From positions 3,067 to 67,066 of the forward strand of contig DASQUK010000048.1 of NCBI GenBank assembly GCA_035641315.1: DNA of 64,000 bases. Direction: 5' to 3'. The translations under genes and the position numbers were made by a program. This document shows, in pieces, positions 33,219 to 40,224 of the stretch (position 1 is the stretch's first letter; every line of letters starts with the position of its first letter). The notes under the pieces are model-generated. The model was not told the origin of the DNA. It searched no databases and saw nothing but the letters and a program-made list of their open reading frames with translations. The stretch comes from DASQUK01 sp035641315 (GTDB lineage Bacteria > Actinomycetota > Acidimicrobiia > Acidimicrobiales > VFJN01).

Positions 33219-33881
33219 GTGGAGAACACAATTGCGGGCCCGCCGCGCGACGTGGCGGATCGCATCGCACGGCAGACGTTGTCCAAGCGCGGTGCCGACT
33301 ACGCGTCCGAGGTGCGACGGCTCCTGGACGCGGCGCTGGCCGTCATGCGGCGCTGCGGCACCACGTCGCACCCCCGCGTCGCGGACATCGTGGCCGAGGC
33401 CGGCCTGTCCAACGACGCCTTCTACCGCCACTTCCCGTCCAAGGACGCGCTGGTGGCCGCGCTCCTCGAGGACGGCGCCGAGCGCCTCACGAGCTACTTG
33501 GACCACCAGATGGCCAAGGAGAATACGCCGGAGGGCAAGGTCCGGCGTTGGGTTGAAGGCGTGCTGTCGCAGGCCGAAGGGGACATCGCCGCCACAACCC
33601 TCGCCGTGCTGTGGAACGGCGGCGGCGTCAGCGAGGGGCCCGGATCGGGCCGCCACCCGGCCAGCGCACCCTTGGCGCAGCTGCTCATCGAGCCGCTGGG
33701 GGCGCTGGGCAGCGTCGATCCCGCCCTCGATGCGTCGCTCGCGGCGCACGCCGCTCTTGGCAAGCTGTCGGACTACCTGTGGGAACGAGCCCAGCCGACC
33801 CCCGCCGAGGTCGAGCACATCACGGAGTTCTGCCTCACCGTTGTGAACAGGCGGAAGCCGACGTCACGACGGAAGACGTGA
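33219..33881 (+). CDS. TetR family transcriptional regulator
   Basis: This 220-residue repressor has its DNA-binding domain at about residues 25-75: VRRLLDAALAVMRRCGTTSH, then PRVADIVAEAGLSNDAFYRH, then FPSKDALVAALLEDGAERL. The C-terminal helices would bind an effector, perhaps an acyl-CoA from the divergent operon. Start GTG 33219 is supported by a TAGAAT box 7 nt upstream, implying a leaderless transcript, and no Shine-Dalgarno is visible. It is divergent from the operon of acyl-CoA dehydrogenase, phosphotransferase, hydratase and quinone reductase, which it probably represses through the 33201-33215 palindrome. Confidence 0.9.
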   Translation: MENTIAGPPRDVADRIARQTLSKRGADYASEVRRLLDAALAVMRRCGTTSHPRVADIVAEAGLSNDAFYRHFPSKDALVAALLEDGAERLTSYLDHQMAKENTPEGKVRRWVEGVLSQAEGDIAATTLAVLWNGGGVSEGPGSGRHPASAPLAQLLIEPLGALGSVDPALDASLAAHAALGKLSDYLWERAQPTPAEVEHITEFCLTVVNRRKPTSRRKT

Positions 33882-33919
33882 CATCGGCCCGCACGGCCAC
33901 GACCAGTTCGCAGGGGGCG

Positions 33920-34990
33920 CTACCCGAGCGTGGGGATCACCTGGGGGAGGTCGAGCGTCGTGCGGATCCCCGGGGCCGCGGCGCAGACGACCGGGACGGC
34001 GTTGACGGCCCGGTTCGCCGTGTAGGCCGGGGTCGTGGCCGCCATCCGCTCCGGGGGTATCGGGAAGCGCATGTCGATGTCGAGTGGCGCGTCGCCGTCG
34101 ACCGTGACCCGCCAGCCGGTGGGCAGGAGGTCCCACGCGGGATCGAGGTCGGTGGAGCAGTACCAGATGGCCCGGAAGCGCAGCAGCGGCCGGCCGCCTC
34201 GCCTGCCCGCCACCGTCAGCCGCTGCGCGGCGACGCTGCCGGCCTCCAGCTTGCCGGCGGCGATCTCGACCGTGTGGCGGGCCACGGCGACCTCCCCGCT
34301 CGCGTCCAAGGCGTCGAGCGGGAGCGAGAGCGCCTCTGCGAGCAGTTGCAGGGACGGGCCGTGCGCGACCCGGAGGTGGGACAGCCGCCGCTCGTCGAAG
34401 GCGGTGGGCGGCTTCCCGAAGCCCATTACGTTGAACAACAGGTCGGGGGAGTTGCGCCGGGCGAGGTCGGCGAACTCGTCGATCGTCAGGCAGTCGAGCC
34501 GCCGCTGGATCGACGCCAGCACCAGTGGGAGGGCCTCGGAGATGAACCCGGGGCTGCTGCCCGTGCTGTGGATCGACGTCCGGCCCCGGGCGCACGCCGC
34601 CTCGACTCGCTCGCGCGCCGCGGGGTCGAGGCTCTCGGCGCGGTGGAACTCGCCCCGGGTGGTCACGATGTTCGCGCCCGACTCCAGCAGCCGGCACACC
34701 TCGTCGAAGTCGCACTTGGCCGGCATGTAGAGCACGCAGTCGGCCCCGAGGCCGACGATCTCCTCGATGTCGTCGGTGGCCACGACGCCGACTGGGTCGA
34801 GCCCGCACAGCTCGCCGGCGTCGCGCCCGGCCTTGGCGGGCGAGTAGACGTACGCGCCGGCGAGGTCGTAGCGAGGGTGCTCGACGACGGCCCGCAGCGC
34901 GTAGGTGCCGATGTTCCCGGTGGCCCACTGGACCACCCGGTAGCGCGGTGCGTCGCTCGCCGTCCCGTCGGCGCCGCTCGGGAGGCTCAG
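33920..34990 (-). CDS. NAD(P)H-dependent dehydrogenase with DapB-like N-terminal Rossmann domain
   Basis: This protein of about 356 residues contains YRVVQWATGNIGTYALRAVV, the nucleotide-binding strand of the dihydrodipicolinate-reductase/2,4-diaminopentanoate dehydrogenase-like group. It also has ADCVLYMPAKCDFDEVCRLL, GANIVTTRGEFHRAESLD, and SIHSTGSSPGFISEALPLVL. Actinobacterial members often stand near steroid or xenobiotic genes, and their substrates are unknown. The start is a puzzle. No ATG or GTG precedes the Rossmann strand after the upstream stop; the first GTG (34936) would remove the strand's beginning. I chose CTG at 34990 because it overlaps the TGA of the upstream small gene as CTGA, like the ATGA and GTGA couplings elsewhere in the window. 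It is convergent with the TetR gene. Confidence 0.78.
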   Translation of the reverse strand: MSLPSGADGTASDAPRYRVVQWATGNIGTYALRAVVEHPRYDLAGAYVYSPAKAGRDAGELCGLDPVGVVATDDIEEIVGLGADCVLYMPAKCDFDEVCRLLESGANIVTTRGEFHRAESLDPAARERVEAACARGRTSIHSTGSSPGFISEALPLVLASIQRRLDCLTIDEFADLARRNSPDLLFNVMGFGKPPTAFDERRLSHLRVAHGPSLQLLAEALSLPLDALDASGEVAVARHTVEIAAGKLEAGSVAAQRLTVAGRRGGRPLLRFRAIWYCSTDLDPAWDLLPTGWRVTVDGDAPLDIDMRFPIPPERMAATTPAYTANRAVNAVPVVCAAAPGIRTTLDLPQVIPTLG

Positions 34991-35202
34991 GGGATGACCA
35001 GTGGCCGGGGCTCGAAGAAGTCGACGATCTCGGCCAGGGGCACGAACTGGTCGGCGCCGGCGACGAACAGCCACACGTCGTCCGAGCCACCGGGGGCCAC
35101 CGACACCAACCACGCGGCGTCGACCCGGCGGCCGTGCGACAGCGCCAGGGTGACCTCGCGACCTTCCAGTGCCCGCAACTCCTCGAGTCGTGTCGTGCTC
35201 AT
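34987..35202 (-). CDS. Small protein of unknown function coupled to the DapB-like dehydrogenase
   Basis: This is a 71-residue soluble protein (TTRLEELRALEGREVTLALS, then DDVWLFVAGADQFVPLAEIV). It has alternating strand-like hydrophobics reminiscent of small beta-barrel (SH3/Sm-like) folds, but I do not recognise a family. The ATG at 35202 has AAGGTACGCCA upstream, and both ribosome site and start codon fall in an inverted repeat (35201-35225) that could hide them. Its stop overlaps the next gene's putative CTG start, so the pair is probably translated together. Confidence 0.6.
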   Translation of the reverse strand: MSTTRLEELRALEGREVTLALSHGRRVDAAWLVSVAPGGSDDVWLFVAGADQFVPLAEIVDFFEPRPLVIP

Positions 35203-35225
35203 TGGCGTACCTTCGGCACGCCAAT
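35201..35225 (-). promoter_or_regulatory. Stem-loop enclosing the ribosome site of the small gene
   Basis: ATTGGCGT (35201-35208) and ACGCCAAT (35218-35225) are perfect complements. In the minus-strand mRNA the AAGG ribosome site lies in the loop and the start codon in the 3' arm. Folding would limit initiation of the small gene and the coupled dehydrogenase. A second small hairpin (ATCGCCG / CGGCGAT) lies just upstream in the 35203-35363 leader. Confidence 0.4.
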
Positions 35226-35363
35226 AAGCACATCGCCGCTTCGCGGCGATAGGGCACTGTGCTCATGGTTCGCTCGCACTTCGTGCTCGCTCACAGCGTC
35301 ACCCCCCGGGGCCCCTTCCCAAGGAGAACCGTACTCTCCGATACAGAGACGAACAATACCGAA

Positions 35364-36287
35364 TCAGGGAGTCGAGGCCTCGCCCTCCGCGAGCGACGCC
35401 TTGTAGAGGACGTTCTCTGCCAGCCGCATGTGCGCGGCGTCTACGAGCCTGCCGTCGCGCCCGATCGCCCCCACGCCGCTGGCCTCGGCGCTCCGGTACG
35501 CCTCGATGGCGGCCCGCGCATCCCGCACCTCCTCGGGCGTGGGGGAGAACACCTCGTTGGCGATGGCGATCTGGTCGGGGTGGATCGCCCACTTGCCGTC
35601 GAAGCCGAGCAGGCTGGCGTGGACGGCGCTGCGCCGGTAGCCGTCCGGGTCGCGGTAGGCGGGGTAGGGGGCGTCGATGGCGTCGACGCCCGCGATCCGG
35701 GCGGCGGTGACGACCTGGGCGCGGGCGAAGTGCCAGAAGTCCCCCGGGTACTCGGTCACCGGGCCGAAGTTGCCGTCGACCCGGGCCCGCAGCGACGCGG
35801 ACAGGTCGCCGGCGCCGAAGATCAACGCCTCGAGGCGCTCGCTCGCCCGGGCGATCTCCACGGCGTTGGCCAGGCCCTCGGCGTCCTCGATCAGCACCTC
35901 GAGCGCGATCCGCCGCTCGAGCCCGAGCCTCGCTTCCAACTGGGTGAGGAGGACGTCGTACCACCAGACGTCGCGGGCCGAGCGCGCCTTCGGCACGATG
36001 AGCACGTCCAGCGCCTCGCGGGCGCCGGTGACCATCTCGATCACGTCGCCGTGGCACCAGGGCGTCTCCAGGCCGTTCACGCGGACGGCGCGGACCGTCC
36101 GGCCCCAGTCCAGCTCGGTGAGCGCGGACACGGCCGTGGCCCGGGCGCCCTCCTTGGCGACGGGCGCGCACGCGTCCTCGAGATCGAGAAACACGAGGTC
36201 GGCCCCCGATCTCGCCGCCTTCTCGCACATGCGCTCGCTGCTGGCCGGGCTCGCCAGCTCCGATCGCCGGGCCCGCGGTGCGTACAT
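35364..36287 (-). CDS. HpcH/HpaI aldolase/citrate lyase family protein (CitE-like CoA-ester lyase)
   Basis: This 307-residue TIM-barrel lyase has YAPRARRSELASPASSERMC, then ADLVFLDLEDACAPVAKEGA, then RAVRVNGLETPWCHGD (CoA-binding Arg). The metal ligands are Glu in EVLIEDAEGLANAVEI and Asp in IFGAGDLSASL. FDGKWAIHPDQIAIANEVFS closes the barrel. It matches malyl-CoA/citramalyl-CoA lyase-like CitE proteins, which cleave or form 3-hydroxyacyl-CoA esters by a retro-Claisen reaction. The ATG at 36287 begins one base after the CoA-transferase stop. It is the last gene of the coupled operon starting at 40167. It suggests that the pathway product is cleaved to acetyl-CoA or propionyl-CoA plus an oxoacid. 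Confidence 0.9.
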   Translation of the reverse strand: MYAPRARRSELASPASSERMCEKAARSGADLVFLDLEDACAPVAKEGARATAVSALTELDWGRTVRAVRVNGLETPWCHGDVIEMVTGAREALDVLIVPKARSARDVWWYDVLLTQLEARLGLERRIALEVLIEDAEGLANAVEIARASERLEALIFGAGDLSASLRARVDGNFGPVTEYPGDFWHFARAQVVTAARIAGVDAIDAPYPAYRDPDGYRRSAVHASLLGFDGKWAIHPDQIAIANEVFSPTPEEVRDARAAIEAYRSAEASGVGAIGRDGRLVDAAHMRLAENVLYKASLAEGEASTP

Positions 36288-36288
36288 G

Positions 36289-37500
36289 TCAGATGATGCC
36301 CGCGGCCCGCAGGGCGGCGATGCGGTCCGGGTCGACGCCGAGCAGGCCGCCGAAGACGGCGTCGTTGTCGGCGCCGAGCGCACGCCCGAGGTGCTCGACC
36401 CGGCCCGGCGTGTCGGTCAGGACCGCGACCGGCGCCTGCACGGTCGTCGGCCCCAGGTCGGGATCGTCGACGGTGACGAAGGTGCCCCGGGCGCGCAGGT
36501 GCTCGTCCTCGACGAGCTGCTGCGCGTCGTAGACGGGCGCCGCCGCCACCTCCGCCGCCTCGAAGACCCGCATGGCCTCGTCGAGCGTGCGCTCGCCGAC
36601 CCACTTGGCGACGAGCGTGTCGAGCTCGACGGCGCGGTCCCGGCGGCGGACCGGGTCCACGTAGGCGGGGTCGTCGGCCAGGTCGGGCCGGTCGATCGCC
36701 CGGAACAGGCGCACCGCGATACTCGGCGACGCGCTGGAGATCGCCAGCCAGTGGTCGTCGGCGGTGCGGTAAGCGTTGCGGGGCGCGCTGGCGTCGAGGC
36801 GGTTGCCCGCCCGTTGCGTGATGACGCCGAGCTGGTCGAAGGCGAGCGTCTGCGTCTCGATCAGGCGGGCCAGGGGCTCGATCAGGTTGACGTCGACGAG
36901 CTGCCCGCCGCCGCCGTGGACGTCGCGGTGGTAGAGGGCCATGATCACCGCGTAGGTAGCGGCGAGGGCGGCGACCCCGTCGGCCAACATGAACGGCGGC
37001 AGTGTGGGCGGCCCGTCGGGCTGTCCGGTCACGTGGGCGAACCCGCTCATCGCCTCGGCCAGCGTCCCGTAGCCGGGCCGGTCGCTCTTGGGCCCGCCCC
37101 GGCCGTAGCCGCTGACGTGGAGCATCACGATGCGGGGATGGGCCCCGTGGACCGACTCGTAGTCGACGCCCCATCGCGCCAGGGCGCTCGGGCGGTTGGC
37201 GACGATGAAGACGTCGCTGACGTCGAGCAGCCGGTGGAGCAGCTCCTGCCCCTCCGGCTGGCGGAGGTCGAGCGTGACGCAGCGCTTGTTGCGGCTCACG
37301 CTCTTCCAGGCGAGGCCGATGCCGTCGCGGCGGTCGCCCCACGTGCGCATCGGATCGCCGGAGCCCGGCTGCTCCACCTTGACGACCTCGGCGCCGAACT
37401 CGCCGAGGGTGGTCGCCACCATCGGCCCGGCGGCGAGCGTCGCCGCCTCCACGACGCGCAGCCCGTGCAGCGGGCCCCGACCGTCAGGCACGTCAGCCAC
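36289..37500 (-). CDS. CaiB/BaiF family (class III) CoA-transferase
   Basis: This 403-residue protein has LHGLRVVEAATLAAGPMVAT, then LGEFGAEVVKVEQPGSGDPM, then SVSRNKRCVTLDLRQPEGQE. The catalytic Asp lies in the KSDRPGYGTLAEAMSGFAHV region, and FMLADGVAALAATYAVIMAL follows. It transfers CoA to a carboxylic acid from another acyl-CoA. The GTG at 37500 lies inside the end of the monooxygenase gene, whose TGA follows within eight bases, so translation is coupled. It probably activates the acid made by the preceding monooxygenase and amidohydrolase and passes it to the CitE-like lyase encoded next. Confidence 0.9.
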   Translation of the reverse strand: MADVPDGRGPLHGLRVVEAATLAAGPMVATTLGEFGAEVVKVEQPGSGDPMRTWGDRRDGIGLAWKSVSRNKRCVTLDLRQPEGQELLHRLLDVSDVFIVANRPSALARWGVDYESVHGAHPRIVMLHVSGYGRGGPKSDRPGYGTLAEAMSGFAHVTGQPDGPPTLPPFMLADGVAALAATYAVIMALYHRDVHGGGGQLVDVNLIEPLARLIETQTLAFDQLGVITQRAGNRLDASAPRNAYRTADDHWLAISSASPSIAVRLFRAIDRPDLADDPAYVDPVRRRDRAVELDTLVAKWVGERTLDEAMRVFEAAEVAAAPVYDAQQLVEDEHLRARGTFVTVDDPDLGPTTVQAPVAVLTDTPGRVEHLGRALGADNDAVFGGLLGVDPDRIAALRAAGII

Positions 37501-38848
37501 CGCGCGAGGCCGCGGGCCGGTCGAGGCCGAGGTGGTCGCGCAACGTCTGGCCCGTGTACCGGTCGCGGAACACCCCGCGGCGCTGCAGCTCGGGGACCAC
37601 CAGCCGGACGACGTCCTCGTAGGCGCCGGGCACATGCGTGGCGGCGATCACGAAGCCGTCGCAGGCGTCGCCGTCGAACCACTCCTCCATCTGGTCGGCG
37701 ACCTCGGGGCCTGTGCCCACGAAGCGGGGGCCCTGGAGGAGCGTGGCCCGATGGCCGGCGAGGTCGGCCAGGGTGACCGTGTCGCCGATGTGCTGGCGGA
37801 GGTTCTGGACCAGCCCCCGGATGCCCGACACCGACTCGATGAGCTCGTCGGTGATGGGGGCGTCGAGCTCGAGGCCGGAGAAGTCGTAGTTCATCAGCTC
37901 GGACAGCAGCGTCAACGACGCCTTCGGGTCGACGAGCTCGTCGAGGAAGAGCTGCTCGCGCTCCTCCGCGTGCGCCCGCGACTCGCCGATCACGGTGTAG
38001 GCCATGGGCAGCATCTTGACCTGCGCAGGATCGCGGCCGCGCTCGGCGATGCGCTCCTTCTGGTCCTTGTAGTGCGACCGGGCGACGTCGATGTTGGGGT
38101 CGCCGGTGAAGATGAGCTCGGCCCAGCGGGCCGCGAAGTCCCGGCCCCGGCCCGACGAGCCCGCCTGAAGCAGGACCGGCCTGCCCTGCGGCGATCGGGG
38201 GACTGTGAGCGGGCCGCGGACGCGGAACCAGTCGCCTGCGTGGTTGAGCTCGTGCACCTTGTCGGGGTCGGCGAAGACGCCACTGGCCCGGTCGAGCACG
38301 AGGGCGTCGTCCTCCCACGTGTCCCACAGTCCCGTCGTGGCATCGAGGAACTCGTCGGCGCGGTCGTAGCGCGCCTCGTGATCGAGGTGGTGCTCGACCC
38401 CGTAGTTCTGGGCCTCGCCATCGTTCACGGACGTGACGACGTTCCAGGCCGCACGACCCCCCGACAGGTGGTCGAGGGTGGCGAACGTGCGGGCGACGTG
38501 GAACGGCGTGTAGTAGGTCGTCGAGTAGGTCGCCCCCAGGCCGATGTGGCGGGTGGCAGCGGCGACGACCCCGAGCACGATGCTCAGGTCGAGCTTCACC
38601 GGGCGAGCGCCCAGCCGCACGGCGTCGGCTACCGACCCGGCGTAGATGCCGGGCATGGCCAGGCGGTCGTCGAAGAACATCATGTCGAAGCACCCGTCTT
38701 CGAGGGTGCGGCCGAGCTTCTGGTAGAAGCCCGGCGTGAGGAAGCCGTGCTCCGTCGCCGGATGGCGCCACGACCCGGCGTAGACGGTGACGTTGCCGGC
38801 CTGCATGAAGCCCACCAGGGACATCTGCCGACGCGTCACGAGGCTCAC
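37493..38848 (-). CDS. NtaA/SnaA/DszA-type FMN-dependent monooxygenase
   Basis: This 451-residue luciferase-like monooxygenase belongs to the nitrilotriacetate/pristinamycin/dibenzothiophene-sulfone group. It shows MSLVGFMQAGNVTVYAGSWR, FDMMFFDDRLAMPGIYAGSV, GLGATYSTTYYTPFHVARTF, and LDHLSGGRAAWNVVTSVNDG. HHLDHEARYDRADEFLDATT and QGRPVLLQAGSSGRGRDFAA follow, all in the family order. It hydroxylates C-N, C-S or C-C adjacent positions using FMNH2 from a separate flavin reductase; the FMN reductase at 56495 is one possible donor, not adjacent. Start GTG 38848 overlaps the amidohydrolase stop as GTGA. It is the second gene of the operon and encodes its only oxidative enzyme. Confidence 0.92.
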   Translation of the reverse strand: MSLVTRRQMSLVGFMQAGNVTVYAGSWRHPATEHGFLTPGFYQKLGRTLEDGCFDMMFFDDRLAMPGIYAGSVADAVRLGARPVKLDLSIVLGVVAAATRHIGLGATYSTTYYTPFHVARTFATLDHLSGGRAAWNVVTSVNDGEAQNYGVEHHLDHEARYDRADEFLDATTGLWDTWEDDALVLDRASGVFADPDKVHELNHAGDWFRVRGPLTVPRSPQGRPVLLQAGSSGRGRDFAARWAELIFTGDPNIDVARSHYKDQKERIAERGRDPAQVKMLPMAYTVIGESRAHAEEREQLFLDELVDPKASLTLLSELMNYDFSGLELDAPITDELIESVSGIRGLVQNLRQHIGDTVTLADLAGHRATLLQGPRFVGTGPEVADQMEEWFDGDACDGFVIAATHVPGAYEDVVRLVVPELQRRGVFRDRYTGQTLRDHLGLDRPAASRGG

Positions 38849-40167
38849 CGTCCCGCCGCGGCGACGGCATGGCGGGCGCGTCGCCGGAAGCCCTCGAGCT
38901 TCTCGTCGGGCGTGCGCACCCGCGTGCTGCGGGACACGGTCGACACGTCGTGCCCGGCGGCACGCCGCCGGAGGGCGCCGACCGTCGCCTCCTCCTTCGG
39001 CACGTGGGCGAAGGGGTCGAACGAGTACCACCGCATGGCGTTCTCGTGGGTGATCCTGCGGACCTCGTCGTCCGGCGCGGCGTTCGCCGCGAACACGGCG
39101 TCCAGCTCCTCGGGTGCGGTCGGCCACATGGAGTCGCTGTGCGGGTAGTCGGCCTCCCAGGCGATGTTGTCGACGCCGATGCGCGCCCGTAGCTCGACCC
39201 CGATCGGATCGCTGATGAAGCAGGTGAGGAAGTGCTGGCGGAACACCTCGCTCGGCAGCCGCCCGCCGAAGTCCTGCAGCGTCCAGGCGTGGTGCATCTC
39301 GAACGTCCGGTCGATGCGGTCGAGGAAGTAGGGAATCCACCCGGTTCCGCCCTCGGACAGTGCCACGCGCAGGTCGGGGTAGGTCTTGAGCACCCGTGAC
39401 CACAGCAGGTCGGCCGCCGCGGACTGGATGTTCATCGGCTGCAGCGTGATCATCACGTCCGGGGGCGAGTCGACCGCCGGGATCGTCAGCCGGCCGGACG
39501 AGCCGAGGTGGATCGACAGCACCGTGCCGGTGTCGCAGCACGCCCCCCACACCGGGTCCCAGTACTCGTCGTGGAAGCTCGGATAGCCGAGGGCGGCGGG
39601 GTTCTCGGTGAAGCTCAGCGAGTGGCAGCCCTTCGGCGCGACCCGGCGCACCTCGGCTGCCGTCAGCTCGGCGTCCCAGATCACCGGGACCGCCATGGGG
39701 ATGAAGCGGCCCGGGTAGGCGCCGCACCACTCGTCGATGTGCCAGTCGTTGTAGGCGCGCACCAGCGCCAGCGACAGCTCGGGATCGTCGGACGCGAACA
39801 CCCGCGCCGTGAACGTCGGGAACGACGGGAAGTTCATCGAGGCGAGCACCCCGCCCGCGTCCATGTCCTTCACCCGCTCGTGGACGTCGTAGCAGCCGGG
39901 CCGCACCTCGTCGAGGCTCTGCGGCTCCATGCCGTACTCCTCCTTGGGGCGGCCGGCGACGGCGTTGAGGGCGGCGGTCTCCATGGCCACGTCGCCGAAC
40001 GTCCAGACGTCGTTGCCCTCCGGGGTGCGCACGAGCTTCGGGGCCCGGTCGAGGTACTTGGCGTCGAGGTGGTTGACGAACAGGTCGGGCGGCTCGATCA
40101 GGTGGTCGTCGACGCTGACGAGGATGAGGTCATCTGCTTCCACGACGGGCCCCTCCGAGAACCTCAT
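38845..40167 (-). CDS. Amidohydrolase-2 family (TIM-barrel) metal-dependent hydrolase
   Basis: This 440-residue COG2159-type enzyme is a paralogue of the 4391-5692 protein, sharing ILVSVDDHLIEPPDLFVNHL at the N-terminus. It also has ETAALNAVAGRPKEEYGMEP, VRAYNDWHIDEWCGAYPGRF, LSEGGTGWIPYFLDRIDRTF, and DYPHSDSMWPTAPEELDAVF with the late metal ligands. It hydrolyses or decarboxylates an unknown carboxylated substrate. It is the first gene of a tightly coupled operon with an NtaA-like monooxygenase, CoA-transferase and CitE-like lyase. A well-formed promoter (40175-40204) ends 7 nt before its ATG, so its mRNA is predicted to be leaderless. No Shine-Dalgarno is present, in agreement. Confidence 0.92.
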   Translation of the reverse strand: MRFSEGPVVEADDLILVSVDDHLIEPPDLFVNHLDAKYLDRAPKLVRTPEGNDVWTFGDVAMETAALNAVAGRPKEEYGMEPQSLDEVRPGCYDVHERVKDMDAGGVLASMNFPSFPTFTARVFASDDPELSLALVRAYNDWHIDEWCGAYPGRFIPMAVPVIWDAELTAAEVRRVAPKGCHSLSFTENPAALGYPSFHDEYWDPVWGACCDTGTVLSIHLGSSGRLTIPAVDSPPDVMITLQPMNIQSAAADLLWSRVLKTYPDLRVALSEGGTGWIPYFLDRIDRTFEMHHAWTLQDFGGRLPSEVFRQHFLTCFISDPIGVELRARIGVDNIAWEADYPHSDSMWPTAPEELDAVFAANAAPDDEVRRITHENAMRWYSFDPFAHVPKEEATVGALRRRAAGHDVSTVSRSTRVRTPDEKLEGFRRRARHAVAAAGR

Positions 40168-40174
40168 TTGCAGT

Positions 40175-40204
40175 ATTGTAGAAGGAGGTTAGCAGCCCTG
40201 TCAC
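40175..40204 (-). promoter_or_regulatory. Sigma-70-type promoter of the amidohydrolase operon (leaderless)
   Basis: On the minus strand GTGACA (40199-40204), an 18-bp spacer and TACAAT (40175-40180) each differ from the -35 and -10 consensus by one base. The -10 box ends 7 nt before the ATG at 40167, so transcription should begin at or next to the start codon. Confidence 0.7.
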
Positions 40205-40224
40205 GCAGGCCGAAGGAGCGCACC

